Notes under the pieces: model-generated
The model's input: the letters and a program-made list of their open reading frames with translations, nothing else
The model's database searches: none
Told to the model about the DNA's origin: nothing
Shown here: piece by piece, positions 1-9,991 of the stretch
Layout of the letters: each line of letters starts with the position of its first letter
Position numbering within the stretch: position 1 is the stretch's first letter
Assembly: GCF_048077055.1 (NCBI RefSeq)
Contig: NZ_CP182236.1
Coordinates: forward strand, 3,596,001 to 3,660,000
Source of the DNA: Egbenema bharatensis
GTDB taxonomy: Bacteria; Cyanobacteriota; Cyanobacteriia; Elainellales; Elainellaceae
Reading direction: 5' to 3'
Length of the DNA stretch: 64,000 nt
Translations under genes and position numbers: made by a program

Positions 1-844
1 TATGAGCCACCAGATTGCACAGTTTTCCTTCACAGTAAACCGCCTTCACGCCGCGAGTGGCTTCTTTGACCTGCCGAATGCTGGGAATGTCTAAGCCCTG
101 TTCAGCATACACCCCTCCCTGGGAATCGCTGACCGCAACCACTTTATAACCCGCATGAAATAGCAGTTCAGCAATGACGGCTCCAGCATTCCCAAAGCCC
201 TGGACGGCAACAGTGGTTTCCGCTGGACGTTGACCTAATTTGGGCATAATTGCCTGGATGGTAAAGAAGGCTCCCATCGCAGTGGCCGTTTCTCGACCCA
301 GGCTGCCGCCCATCGTAATCGGCTTACCCGTGACGATCGCTGGGGTAATTTGCCGCCGAATGATGTTGTATTGATCCATCATCCAACCCATGATCATGGA
401 ATTGGTATAAACATCCGGGGCAGGGATATCGGTATCCGGGCCAATAAAATCAGCAACGGCATCAATGTACCCCCGGCTGAGTCGCTCTAACTCAAACTTA
501 GAGAGTTCCTTGGGGTTCACCGTTACCCCTCCCTTTGCCCCTCCAAACGGAATGCTGAGGGCTGCACACTTAAATGTCATCCAGAATGCTAGCGACTGCA
601 CTTCATCTAGAGTGACACTGGGATGAAACCGAATGCCGCCCTTAGTGGGGCCACGGCTATCATCATAACGAACTCGATAGCCTTGAAAGACCCGCAGCGA
701 ACCATCATCCATCCGGACTGGAATGGAAACCGCCAGGCTGGCTTTGGGGGACTTCAGACGCTCGGCAACATCGTCGTGAATGGAAACGAATCGCAGGGCT
801 TTTTCTAATCTTCGATTCGCATCTGACAAAAGTGTACCCAGCAT
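1..844 (-). CDS. gdhA: Glu/Leu/Phe/Val (glutamate) dehydrogenase, C-terminus cut by window edge
   Basis: Interconverts glutamate and 2-oxoglutarate plus ammonium, using a nicotinamide cofactor in the cytosol. The minus strand encodes about 281 residues from an ATG at 844 and runs off the left edge, so the C-terminus is missing. Visible family signatures are GPTKGGIRFH followed by PFGGAKGG, which holds the catalytic lysine region, and VQGFGNAG, the Rossmann nucleotide-binding loop. The N-terminus starts MLGTLLSDANRRLEKAL. It lies downstream of kaiC on the same strand but 448 bp away, so it is probably a separate unit. Glu/Leu/Phe dehydrogenases share this fold; glutamate is the likeliest substrate in a cyanobacterium. 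Confidence 0.9.
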   Translation of the reverse strand, partial: MLGTLLSDANRRLEKALRFVSIHDDVAERLKSPKASLAVSIPVRMDDGSLRVFQGYRVRYDDSRGPTKGGIRFHPSVTLDEVQSLAFWMTFKCAALSIPFGGAKGGVTVNPKELSKFELERLSRGYIDAVADFIGPDTDIPAPDVYTNSMIMGWMMDQYNIIRRQITPAIVTGKPITMGGSLGRETATAMGAFFTIQAIMPKLGQRPAETTVAVQGFGNAGAVIAELLFHAGYKVVAVSDSQGGVYAEQGLDIPSIRQVKEATRGVKAVYCEGKLCNLVAH

Positions 845-1292
845 AAATCCGACCCCCCGTGATGTTTTGGACTTTGGATTTTAGATTTTGGATTTTGGCG
901 AGATTAAACCGTTGCAGCCTTTGCCACGACGATCGGCCATAATGATCAGCCAGATAATCGGTCGAATAATCAACAAAGCGATCGGCTAAAATAATCGACC
1001 TTCAAATCAGTACAGGCGAAGCGTACAGGTGAATCAGTACGGATTCGTTTTACCCTGTGCGATCGGTTGCGGCGCGATCGGTTCTGCGATCGGTTCTGCG
1101 ATCGACGTGAGATCTTCCGATCAGCGATCGTTAATCCCACCCTGCAAAAGCAGTAAAAATAAATGATGCCAACCCGTCTTTAACCGAAGTGAATAAAGAC
1201 TTCCTGGATCTGACTTCTTTTATCTTTCCTCAAAAACTGTAACTTTTGCTACATTTTTACAAAATGTATTGGTTTAGAAGATGATTTCAGAT
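845..1292. other. intergenic region kaiC-gdhA
   Basis: No convincing gene is seen on either strand. The centre (about 1050-1130) has closely spaced CGATCGG/GCGATCG palindromic motifs related to HIP1, in a partly repeated TGCGATCGGTTC pattern. It should contain the gdhA promoter, but no clear -35/-10 pair could be assigned. Confidence 0.6.
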
Positions 1293-2864
1293 TTAAACCT
1301 TGGAGTCCTCATCCCCTGACTTTTCCTGGAAGCCCCGGACAATCCGCGAGAGTTCATTTTTCTCATCTACCGCGATCCTGGAAGGCGAACCGCTAATGAT
1401 GCCTTCAAAGTTGCGGAAGGAGTCTTTGATTTCAGGGCCTTGATCGCTGATGACGTATTCTCGAATCCCCTTATCGTGCCAGGAACCCCGCATCTTGAAG
1501 ACGTTGATGGCACGGGCCATTTCACCCCGAATCTCCACGTATTGCAGCAGCAGGATAGTATCGGTAATGGTGGAAATGTGCGAGTCGGTGATGGAGTTCG
1601 ACCCCATGAACTGATCCGTGGTGTTGGTGAAAAATCCAGTGATTTCTTCCTGTTTGGCAAAGCCCGTGACTCCAATCACAAACTGCCGGAAGGCGTTGTT
1701 GCTTACCCCTCGCGCCAGAGCCGATAGGGAGTCGATCGCAATTCGGGAGGGTTTGAACTCAGCAATTTCGGATTTGATAATCTGCAAGTGATCTTCCAGT
1801 CCGGCGGATTCCGGGTAGGCGCAGATAATTTTCAGGAGTCCCTTCTGCTCCATATCCTCAAAGTCAATGCCCCAGGAGTAGGCATTGCGGGAGAGTTGGG
1901 CGCGAGATTCTTCGTAGGCAAACAGTAGGGCCCGTTCCTCGATCATGCAGCCATCCTGTAAGAACTTGCTGACCAACAGGGTTTTTCCAGTTCCAGTCGC
2001 TCCCGTGGCCAAAATGATTGAATCTTTGAAAAAACCGCCGCCGCACATTTCATCCAGCGTTTTCACCCCAGAAGACACGCGCACGTTAGACGATCGCTGG
2101 GTCAGGCGCATCGCTCCCAATGGGAAGATACTCACGCCTTGATTGGTGATGGTGAAGGGATATTCCCCCTTCATGTGGGTGGTGCCGCGCAGTTTGAGGA
2201 TTTCGACAGTACGCCGTCGCCGTTCTCCCTCCAGAACGTTCCGTACAATCACCACATTATCGGAGACAAATTCCTCCACTCCAAACCGGGCAACCTGTCC
2301 GTATTCCTCCACCCGCTCCGTGGTCATGATCGTTGTAGCACCGACCTGTTTCAGGCGAGCCACTAGCCGAAAAATTTCCCGCCGCACGACCGATGCCGCA
2401 TCATACTGCTGAAAGACGGCCGTAACAGAGTCGATCGACACACGCCGGGCCTTGTATTTGCGGATGGCGTACTGAATTCGCTCAATCAGGGCCGATAGGT
2501 CGAAGTTCCCAATCACATCCTGCCCCTCTGGATCGGGGGATGCATCCAGGATGAACAGCTTGCCCTCGTCCAGCAACTTTTGCAAATCCCAGCCAAAGCT
2601 GTAGGCATTCTTGATAATGTCTGCGGGGGATTCCTCAAAAGTGACAAAAATCCCAGGCTCATCGAATTGGGTAATGCCGTTGTAGAGAAACTGCACAGCG
2701 AATAATGTTTTGCCTGTCCCAGACGTGCCGCTAACCAGGGTTGTTCTGCCGATGGGTAAGCCGCCATGACTGATATCATCAAACCCTTCAATCATCGTGC
2801 GGATTTTTTGAACGCCTACCATCGTCAGGCTACGCTGTTGTCCATCCTGGTTTGTTTGGGTCAT
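1293..2864 (-). CDS. kaiC: circadian clock protein KaiC
   Basis: Hexameric double-domain ATPase, autokinase and autophosphatase at the core of the cyanobacterial oscillator. The 523 residues contain two RecA-like domains. CI has Walker A GTSGTGKT at 46-53 and the catalytic glutamate pair E77-E78; CII has a second Walker A (GATGTGKT, 288-295). The phosphorylation pair S431-T432 sits in SHISTITDT at exactly the Synechococcus elongatus numbering. The C-terminal tail that KaiA binds is intact (RIVRGFQEKSGDEDSKV). It follows kaiB on the same strand with a 238 bp gap, the usual kaiBC arrangement. Confidence 0.98.
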   Translation of the reverse strand: MTQTNQDGQQRSLTMVGVQKIRTMIEGFDDISHGGLPIGRTTLVSGTSGTGKTLFAVQFLYNGITQFDEPGIFVTFEESPADIIKNAYSFGWDLQKLLDEGKLFILDASPDPEGQDVIGNFDLSALIERIQYAIRKYKARRVSIDSVTAVFQQYDAASVVRREIFRLVARLKQVGATTIMTTERVEEYGQVARFGVEEFVSDNVVIVRNVLEGERRRRTVEILKLRGTTHMKGEYPFTITNQGVSIFPLGAMRLTQRSSNVRVSSGVKTLDEMCGGGFFKDSIILATGATGTGKTLLVSKFLQDGCMIEERALLFAYEESRAQLSRNAYSWGIDFEDMEQKGLLKIICAYPESAGLEDHLQIIKSEIAEFKPSRIAIDSLSALARGVSNNAFRQFVIGVTGFAKQEEITGFFTNTTDQFMGSNSITDSHISTITDTILLLQYVEIRGEMARAINVFKMRGSWHDKGIREYVISDQGPEIKDSFRNFEGIISGSPSRIAVDEKNELSRIVRGFQEKSGDEDSKV

Positions 2865-3102
2865 AACAGTGTTGTAATCGTTCCTAGATGATTAAAAGCG
2901 CGTATCCAAATCTTTCATTATACGCGGACAGGGATACAGGAGGGAAGTTTTCTAAAAATTTGAGGCCGAATATTCCTTGCAAACTATATAAATTAAACCA
3001 ATAAATTGAGCGGCTCAGTTACTCAATCCATCAGTCACTCCATCCAGACGATCGCATTTGCTCAGGAACCGTATCAACTGCTTACAGGTGACATTACTAA
3101 CG

Positions 3103-3432
3103 TTACTGCTGATCTTGCAGTTCTTCCATCTCGTCTTCCTGCAATTCATCGTAGAGCAGATCCAACCCGATCAAAACCCTTTCTCGATCGGACAAATCAC
3201 CAATGATTTTGCGCACAGGCGGAGGCAAAATTTTAGCCAGGGTCGGAGTTGCCAGGATTTTATCTTCTTCGGCAAGCTGGGGGTTTTTCAGAACATCAAT
3301 CACCTTGAGGGCATAAACCCCCTGAAACTCTTTTTCTAAGATATTGTTCAGCGTTTTGAGTGCCCGAACAGAATTGGGCGTATTGCCAGCCACGTAAAGC
3401 TTAAGAATGTAGGTTTTCTTTAGGGGACTCAT
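3103..3432 (-). CDS. kaiB: circadian clock protein KaiB
   Basis: Fold-switching thioredoxin-like protein that binds phosphorylated KaiC and sequesters KaiA. The ATG at 3432 is chosen because it gives MSPLKKTYILKLYVAGN, the canonical N-terminus, and a 109-residue product; an upstream in-frame ATG at 3456 would add eight non-conserved residues. Conserved blocks VIDVLKNPQLAEEDKILATP and IIGDLSDRERVLIGLDLLY are present. The acidic C-terminal tail (ELQEDEMEELQDQQ) is a little longer than in S. elongatus. kaiA lies 154 bp upstream on the same strand. Confidence 0.98.
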   Translation of the reverse strand: MSPLKKTYILKLYVAGNTPNSVRALKTLNNILEKEFQGVYALKVIDVLKNPQLAEEDKILATPTLAKILPPPVRKIIGDLSDRERVLIGLDLLYDELQEDEMEELQDQQ

Positions 3433-3586
3433 GGATTCAGCGGGCGACACCTTCAAGGGTTAGAGATGCGGAGGACTGGAGGCATCATAGTACTGTTTGA
3501 TGGAGATAGTTCTATCCTCACACCTTTGTAATATCTGCTAAAGGGGGGCTTTAACCAGAAGTGCAGAGAGTTTTAAGATTCTGGGC

Positions 3587-4507
3587 TCAAGATTCTCTGG
3601 GGATAGAACGACGATACATTTCACACAGATGGGCGATCGTATCAATTAAGGTGAGTCGGTAGTCCTGAAGGATGTCATCGCTGCGTCCTTCCAGCTTCAA
3701 CTGCTTGGAGAATTCGTCCATCAAATCCATATGTATTTCTACAATCTGCGCCACTGGGATATCCGCGAAGAAAGCAACATTGACAAAATCGTCAATTTTC
3801 TGGTTCAAGTTATTTGCTTCATCGGAAAAATAGGTGAGGATGATCTCACGATATTCTGCTTGCAGTTGCCGCAATAGGGTGTCTTGCTGAGTCGAAGACA
3901 TATGCCGGAGAAAGTTCTGCGGATTTCTCTTGTAGTACACACCTAGATAGCCCAGCCGCTCCTTGAGTTTTTCAGCCAATCGCAACTGCTGCGCCTTTAG
4001 AGATAAGGATCGCGCAGTCGGAAATGGTACGGAATCCGAGGAAGCCTGGTCAGCCTCCTGGGCAGGTTGATGGGGCGCGATTTGAATGAACTTGCTGATC
4101 GCCTGATCGATCGCTGACCGAATCTCACTGAGTCGATCGGTCTCCAGGGATAGCACGGTTGAGAAATAATCCGGGGCAGACACATCACGCCCGAGATCAT
4201 TGAGGGCAACCTGGGACTGATCGGAAGCTTCCCCCGTCTGGAGTAGGACGATCGGGAAAAAGATTTCCAACTGCTTGAGTTGCTCCAGTAAGTCCGGTAA
4301 GACGGGATCATCCTGCAAAACCAGACAATCTACGTGGTGAGTCCGTTGGACAACGAAGTTGAGAAACCCCTGAGCTTCATTAAACTGCGTGACCGTGTAG
4401 CGACCCCCCACCTGCTCACCGGGGGGAGTCCCTCTGAGATACTGCAGGAGCGATCGGGCCAACGCATCAGACTGATAGAAGATGCAAATCGAAAGAGGGG
4501 AGCGCAA
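3587..4507 (-). CDS. kaiA: circadian clock protein KaiA (full length)
   Basis: Stimulates KaiC autophosphorylation by binding the KaiC C-terminal A-loop. The 306 residues have the two-domain layout of full-length KaiA: an N-terminal pseudo-receiver (about 1-140), then a linker and the helical dimeric C-terminal domain. The latter is nearly textbook: ERLGYLGVYYKRNP, FVNVAFFADIPV, EIHMDLMDEF, LCEMYRRSIPRES. The full-length form contrasts with the truncated KaiA of some heterocystous strains. It is the first gene of a kaiA-kaiB-kaiC run and is divergent from the hybrid kinase at 5021. Confidence 0.97.
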   Translation of the reverse strand: MRSPLSICIFYQSDALARSLLQYLRGTPPGEQVGGRYTVTQFNEAQGFLNFVVQRTHHVDCLVLQDDPVLPDLLEQLKQLEIFFPIVLLQTGEASDQSQVALNDLGRDVSAPDYFSTVLSLETDRLSEIRSAIDQAISKFIQIAPHQPAQEADQASSDSVPFPTARSLSLKAQQLRLAEKLKERLGYLGVYYKRNPQNFLRHMSSTQQDTLLRQLQAEYREIILTYFSDEANNLNQKIDDFVNVAFFADIPVAQIVEIHMDLMDEFSKQLKLEGRSDDILQDYRLTLIDTIAHLCEMYRRSIPRES

Positions 4508-5020
4508 AACCTTGACACACGAAATATAGACTACTTTCTTGCCACAACCTCGACTGCAAGGTGCAGTCCCTTAGAAAAATTAACAATTTTAGAATACTTA
4601 ACAACTATTGTAGTTGAAAACCTACAGTTTTCCTGTCAGGGTCGCCATAATTAGAGTGAGCCGTTCGGAAGGAGTGCAATCCTGCCCCGCGATCGAACCT
4701 GACTTCTGCTCAGAACCTACAACCGCCTGATTGACCTGAACTGTAACCGTTTTCTAGATGGGTGCAATGTTCAATGCAGGGATTGGTTTTGGAAGATTGA
4801 AATTGCTGAATTCAGCTACCAGACGGGTCGATCGGTCACAATCAGGTGGGGCATTGAAATCCTCTGCCTCTTCGGTAAGAAATCGCCCCCTATCTGCGAG
4901 AGCCAAGCCACGAGTTGTTAGTATTTACCTGTGCTTGCCCTAACCTGTGAACAATAAACTCGCAGGGCAACAGAACTTTGAAGTCTCGATTACAGTATTA
5001 CAGTCCCTCGGAAGGGTTTC
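4508..5020. other. divergent promoter region between kaiA and hybrid kinase
   Basis: A 513 bp region between divergently transcribed genes. The stretch 4560-4625 is strongly AT-rich and is the likeliest place for the kaiA promoter. An open frame at 4758-4943 has no recognisable features and is not called. No tRNA or known RNA element was recognised. Confidence 0.5.
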
Positions 5021-8000
5021 TTGGCTATAGCAATGGACACTGTCACTCTGCGAGAATTTACGATTGCTGTTCCAACCTGCGTTGGGGCTGACTCGCTAGT
5101 GTTCGTCTGGCAGATGTTTCAGGCTGGCCATGAGCGGACAGTGATTGTAGACTCTAATCATATGCCTCTGGGCACGTTCAGCCTGCAGCAATTTATTGGG
5201 TTTCTCTCGGATCAGACAGAGCAGGAGCCGTCCATTGTATCTGATTTATCTTTGTCTGATTCATCTAACCTGCTTTATGCCCGACGTGGTGTGCCAAACC
5301 TGGAAATTGACCTGTCGGGGGTGCAGCCCTGTCTGGGGCCTTCAGTGCAGACGATCGTTTCTCATCACCGGGTTTCAGCTATTCTGCCCCGCTTAGAACC
5401 TCTGATTCCTTTGCCCCTGGACTGGAGCGTGGAACAGTTTCACGCCGCGCTTCAGGCAGGTTTCCCGCAGCAAACCCTCTCACCGCCGCGCTCACCTCAG
5501 ACTATCGCGCACACCCACCAGGCGATTCCCCTCCAGCAGTGGGTTCTGGTAAACCGGGATGGGCAGTACGTGGGAATCCTCGATCGATTGCGTTTGCTGC
5601 AAGTCTTAGCCAGCCAAACGATCGCTGCTCCCATGGGGCATGGGGTTGGGGCTGCTCGTGAAGTTAGCACGGCTCGTGAGCCTGGGGTTGATCCTGCAAT
5701 AGGAAGATCGCCCTCTCCCCCGGCAGGATCGACAACGGCTCTGGACGAGGGCCATTCTGAACCAACCCTACCCGTCGTTGATCCGCTGATTGATTTGCTA
5801 GAGCGGATTCCTGTGCCGCTGATGCTCCAAACGGGGGCAGGGCAGATCATCACGCAAAATTTAGTCTGGCGACAACAGGTCAGTGGACTACGGGATCCTG
5901 GGCAGATCGGTCAAGCCGCTGCTGCCATTTTGGAAGCTGGAAATTGGGAAACACCGGATGCTGGTTCGCTGGCAGGAGATGGACTGTTTGCGTCTGGAAC
6001 TGCGACTAGTCTTCCCTACACAAATTCATGTCACATCAGTGCTGAACCAGGGGGCTGTGTATGTCTCTGTCCCATGAAGAGTGGGCAAGATCGGGTTTGG
6101 AAATTTTTAAAAATTCCCATGGGGATTACCTCCAACCAGTTACGGTTTGAACCCGATCGCATCCCTGCGTTTCCAGGAGAACCCCCCGATCAACGCTCTA
6201 GCCCACCGCCCTTTAAGCTGGCAAACCTTGGATTTAGCCCCGATCCAGACTGGCGATCGATCGCCCAAACTGAGTTTCTCTGGTTAGTACTGGCTCAGGA
6301 TATTACGGAGCAGCATCAGATTGCCAAGGAACTGGCAGCCAAAAACGCCGATCTGGTACAGCTCAATCGCCTGAAGGATGAGTTTCTGGCCTGCATCAGC
6401 CACGAACTCAAGACTCCCCTGACAGCGGTACTGGGACTGTCCAGCCTGCTGAAAAATCGGATGTTGGGGGAGTTAAACGATCGCCAATCTCGCTATGCCC
6501 ATTTGATCTATCAGAGCGGTCGGCAATTGATTCTGATTGTGAACGACATTCTTGATCTGACGCGGATTGAGACCGGGCAACTGGAACTTTCTCCAGAATC
6601 AGTACAGATTGAATCCGTCTGCCGTGATGCCTATCAGCAAGCGCAACAGCTTCATGCGAATGAGCAAACCAACGATGAGACGGACTCTGAGGTACCCTCC
6701 TTGGACTTTAGCCTGACCGTTCAACCTGAGGTGGAAAGCTTAATTGCCGATAAAATGCGTCTGCGGCAAATGCTGTCTAATTTGCTCTCCAATGCCATCA
6801 AGTTCACTGCGCCGGGAGGGGCGATCGGGCTAACCGTAGAATCCTGGGAAGGTTGGATTGCGTTCAACGTCTGGGATACTGGAATTGGTATTCCCACAGA
6901 TAAGCAACACCTGATTTTTCAAAAGTTTCAGCAGTTAGAAAATCCCCTGACTCGGCAATTTGAGGGAACAGGGCTGGGATTAGTGTTGACCCAACGATTG
7001 GCGCGGCTGCATGGTGGTGATGTCACCTTTACTTCAGTGGAAGGTGAAGGCAGTCAATTTACGCTACTCCTGCCGCCCCATCCGCCCCATGTTGCCCAGG
7101 ATTTTAACTCAGGTCAAACCGTTGCTCATCCCCCCTCTGCTTCCATTACAGCGAATAATCGCTTGATGTTACTGGTTGAGTCCGATACGGCATTGATTGA
7201 GGAATTGTCGCAACCGCTCGTTCGGTTCGGATATCGAGTGGCGATCGCTCGAGCGGGCACCGAGGCTCTGGAAAAAATTCGCCGCCTGCAACCGGGAATT
7301 ATCTTTTTGAATCCCATGTTGCCGTTGCTATCGGGTTGGGATGTCCTAACCCTGCTGAAAACTGATGAAGAAACCCGCCATATTCCAGTGGTGATAACTG
7401 CACCACGAGTCGATCGAGAACAAGCATTTCAAAATGGGGCAAATGCCTTTTTGAACTTACCCGTTCAGGTAGAAGATTTACGACGATGTCTGGATCGCCT
7501 GGTTAACCAAACGTCAACCCCTGGCTCCCCACAAAACACCTCACCCCTGACGATTCTGTATCTGCACAACGCAGTTCCTTTTACCCATACTGATTCCAGC
7601 CACACCATCTTCCCTTCACCACCGATATTTGCCAACCTGCAAGATTTGCATAATCTCCTTCATTCCCATCGTTGTCGCATCCTGGAAGTTGATGACCTGG
7701 ATCAGGCTAACTTGCTGGCGCAGGTTTGGAAGCCAAACGTTGTGCTGCTGGATGGAGGGTTTGAGGAACCATCAGACTATCTCAAGCAGTTGAGTCTATC
7801 CCCGTCCCTGGCTGCCCTGCCGCTGGTCACGCTGACCGCAGAAATCACCTACGCTGCCAACCTGATTCCAGGGCTAGCAGTCTTTCCCTGCCTGGATTTG
7901 TCCCATCGTTCTCCGGGAGACTTGAGCAATCAGGATTCCTCTGCCCTGTGGCAGTCCATTCAAATGGCAGCTGGCATCCACTGGACACCGCACGTTCTGG

Positions 8001-8461
8001 TGGCTGATATTGCCACCCTGGAAGCAGAATGGGCCCTGGCCGTTCCCTCCGATTTACATCAGCACATTTCTTCTGCGGACGACACCCCTAAACATCCCAG
8101 TGCAACCCAGGCTCTGGTTCACTATATGCAAATTGCTGGATTTCGCAGTTCTGTTGGTCATTCCTGGACAGAAATTGTTCAACAGTTAGAGCATCATAGT
8201 GTTGATTTACTGCTGTTTTGCGCCCCTGCCGCCAGGCAAATGCATCCGCTGTTTCTGGAGATGTTTCAAACCCTGGAAGGGCTTTCTCCTAAACCAGCTA
8301 TCCTTGTCTGGAACTGCCATACCGAATCCGTTGTTCCCAGTCCAGAAGAGATTCAAGAATTCATGGAGCGGTGGAGTCCGATCGCCACTACCGTCCTACC
8401 GACTCCCCTCTCAATGCCAGAACTACTGGCTCGGATTAATCAGACCCTAGCTAACCGTTGA
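5021..8461 (+). CDS. hybrid sensor histidine kinase with CBS-like N-terminus and degenerate receivers
   Basis: Large (1146 residue) cytosolic signalling protein divergent from kaiA. In order: CBS-like half repeats within about 1-200; a PAS-like segment around 255-330; HisKA with phospho-His461 in SHELKTPLTAV; HATPase about 575-690 with GTGLGL near 650; then three receiver-like units. In the first (about 713-830) the phospho-acceptor position is Asn764 (IIFLNPMLP) and the conserved lysine is lost (FLNLPV). The second keeps Asp911 (VVLLDG). In the third the acceptor position is Cys1067 (DLLLFC). Kinase motifs are intact while receivers one and three look unphosphorylatable. TTG at 5021 has a well spaced GGAAGG upstream; ATG at 5033 is an alternative. 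Location suggests, but does not prove, clock-related signalling. Confidence 0.85.
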   Translation: MAIAMDTVTLREFTIAVPTCVGADSLVFVWQMFQAGHERTVIVDSNHMPLGTFSLQQFIGFLSDQTEQEPSIVSDLSLSDSSNLLYARRGVPNLEIDLSGVQPCLGPSVQTIVSHHRVSAILPRLEPLIPLPLDWSVEQFHAALQAGFPQQTLSPPRSPQTIAHTHQAIPLQQWVLVNRDGQYVGILDRLRLLQVLASQTIAAPMGHGVGAAREVSTAREPGVDPAIGRSPSPPAGSTTALDEGHSEPTLPVVDPLIDLLERIPVPLMLQTGAGQIITQNLVWRQQVSGLRDPGQIGQAAAAILEAGNWETPDAGSLAGDGLFASGTATSLPYTNSCHISAEPGGCVCLCPMKSGQDRVWKFLKIPMGITSNQLRFEPDRIPAFPGEPPDQRSSPPPFKLANLGFSPDPDWRSIAQTEFLWLVLAQDITEQHQIAKELAAKNADLVQLNRLKDEFLACISHELKTPLTAVLGLSSLLKNRMLGELNDRQSRYAHLIYQSGRQLILIVNDILDLTRIETGQLELSPESVQIESVCRDAYQQAQQLHANEQTNDETDSEVPSLDFSLTVQPEVESLIADKMRLRQMLSNLLSNAIKFTAPGGAIGLTVESWEGWIAFNVWDTGIGIPTDKQHLIFQKFQQLENPLTRQFEGTGLGLVLTQRLARLHGGDVTFTSVEGEGSQFTLLLPPHPPHVAQDFNSGQTVAHPPSASITANNRLMLLVESDTALIEELSQPLVRFGYRVAIARAGTEALEKIRRLQPGIIFLNPMLPLLSGWDVLTLLKTDEETRHIPVVITAPRVDREQAFQNGANAFLNLPVQVEDLRRCLDRLVNQTSTPGSPQNTSPLTILYLHNAVPFTHTDSSHTIFPSPPIFANLQDLHNLLHSHRCRILEVDDLDQANLLAQVWKPNVVLLDGGFEEPSDYLKQLSLSPSLAALPLVTLTAEITYAANLIPGLAVFPCLDLSHRSPGDLSNQDSSALWQSIQMAAGIHWTPHVLVADIATLEAEWALAVPSDLHQHISSADDTPKHPSATQALVHYMQIAGFRSSVGHSWTEIVQQLEHHSVDLLLFCAPAARQMHPLFLEMFQTLEGLSPKPAILVWNCHTESVVPSPEEIQEFMERWSPIATTVLPTPLSMPELLARINQTLANR

Positions 8462-8562
8462 TGCGGAAAGATTTGAGTCAGTCTGGATGACAAATTGCTG
8501 ATTTTTGGTAAAAATAACTATAACCAGACGATCTACTTTCTGAGGGCAGTTGAGTTTACACC

Positions 8563-9945
8563 ATGAACACAGCCCTGCTGCTTCAACCCCAAGACTACAG
8601 CCTCTTGACCGATCTTTATCAGTTGACTATGTCCGCCTGCTATGTGGGCGAAGAACTGGAGCAGCGATCGGCCAGTTTTGAGTTGTTTGCTCGCAAGTTG
8701 CCCAAGGATTTTGGCTATCTGGTGGCGATGGGTTTAGAGCAAGCATTGGACTATTTGGCACAGCTCCACTTTACCTCTGACCAGGTTACTGCCCTGCAAT
8801 CGACTGGCATCTTTGCCGATGCCCCAGCGCGATTTTGGGAAATGCTGACCGAGGCTCGGTTTAGTGGCGAAGTTTGGGCAGTTCCAGAAGGGACGATCGT
8901 TTTTGCGAATGAACCCTTGCTGCGGATCGAAGCTCCCCTCTGGCAGGCGCAGATTGTGGAAACCTATTTGCTCAATGCCCTGAACTATCAAACCCTGATT
9001 GCCACCAGAGCCGCCCGATTGCGAGATGTGGCAGGGGAATCAGCCGTCTTACTGGAATTTGGTACTCGTCGCGCCTTTAGTCCCCAGGCTTCCCTCTGGG
9101 CAGCTCGTGCAGCCCTGGCGGCCGGATTGAACTCAACGTCCAACGTGTTAGCCGCTTTGCAACTGGGGCAGGTTCCCAGTGGGACGATGGCCCATTCGCT
9201 GGTGATGGCCCTCTCGGCCCTGGAAGGGAGCGAAGATCAAGCCTTTACCGCCTTTCACCGCTATTTCCCCGGAGCAGCTCTGCTGATTGACACCTACGAT
9301 ACGATCGCCGCTGCCCAAAACCTGGCCGATCGGGTGAAGGCGGGCGAAATTCAGGTAAATGCGATACGGCTGGATTCAGGGGATTTGGTTACACTGTCCC
9401 AACAGGTACGGCAACGGCTGCCAGGAGTGAAGATTTTCGCCAGTGGCGATCTGGATGAGTTTGAGATTGACCGCCTTAAAGCCGCAGGAGCAGCGATTGA
9501 TGGGTATGGATTGGGAACCAAGTTAGTGACCGGATCACCCGTGAATGGAGTCTATAAGCTGGTTGAAATTGACGGCATCCCCGTTATGAAAACCTCCAGC
9601 GGCAAAGTCACCTACCCCGGTCGCAAGCAAATCTTTCGTCGCCATCACCCAGAGCACCCCGAACAATGGGAAGCCGATCGCCTCGCCCTGATTACCGAAT
9701 CCTCCCAACCTAACGAAACGCCCCTCCTCCAACCCGTCGTCCAACAAGGTCAACGCCTCTATCCCTCCGAAGATCTGGAAACGATCGCCCACCGTACCCG
9801 AACCGCCATCCGCACCCTGCCCGATACCATCCGCCGTATCCAATCGCCCACCTCCTACCATCCCGACATTTCCCCTCCCCTCCAAACCCTCACCGAAACC
9901 ACCCAAACCAAACTTCACATCCCCACTCCCACACCCGCCCCCTAA
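8563..9945 (+). CDS. pncB: nicotinate phosphoribosyltransferase
   Basis: Converts nicotinate and PRPP (with ATP) to nicotinate mononucleotide, the entry step of Preiss-Handler NAD synthesis. The 460-residue protein has the family N-terminus (LLTDLYQLTMSACYV), the FGTRRAFSPQAS block, AIRLDSGDL and GYGLGTKLVTG phosphate-binding segments. The last 35 residues are low-complexity proline/threonine-rich. It is the first gene of the operon pncB-nadD-nrtR-nadE; a CT-rich 46 bp spacer separates it from nadD. Confidence 0.95.
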   Translation: MNTALLLQPQDYSLLTDLYQLTMSACYVGEELEQRSASFELFARKLPKDFGYLVAMGLEQALDYLAQLHFTSDQVTALQSTGIFADAPARFWEMLTEARFSGEVWAVPEGTIVFANEPLLRIEAPLWQAQIVETYLLNALNYQTLIATRAARLRDVAGESAVLLEFGTRRAFSPQASLWAARAALAAGLNSTSNVLAALQLGQVPSGTMAHSLVMALSALEGSEDQAFTAFHRYFPGAALLIDTYDTIAAAQNLADRVKAGEIQVNAIRLDSGDLVTLSQQVRQRLPGVKIFASGDLDEFEIDRLKAAGAAIDGYGLGTKLVTGSPVNGVYKLVEIDGIPVMKTSSGKVTYPGRKQIFRRHHPEHPEQWEADRLALITESSQPNETPLLQPVVQQGQRLYPSEDLETIAHRTRTAIRTLPDTIRRIQSPTSYHPDISPPLQTLTETTQTKLHIPTPTPAP

Positions 9946-9991
9946 CCACTCCTCTCTCCTCCCTCCTCCTTCCTCTCTCCTCTCTTCTCAC

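Noticed and set aside
1440..2412. Plus-strand open frames opposite kaiC
   Set aside because: No family resemblance; they are shadows of the strongly conserved kaiC coding strand.
4758..4943. Small ORF upstream of the hybrid kinase
   Set aside because: No ribosome binding site or recognisable protein character; probably part of the regulatory region between divergent genes.
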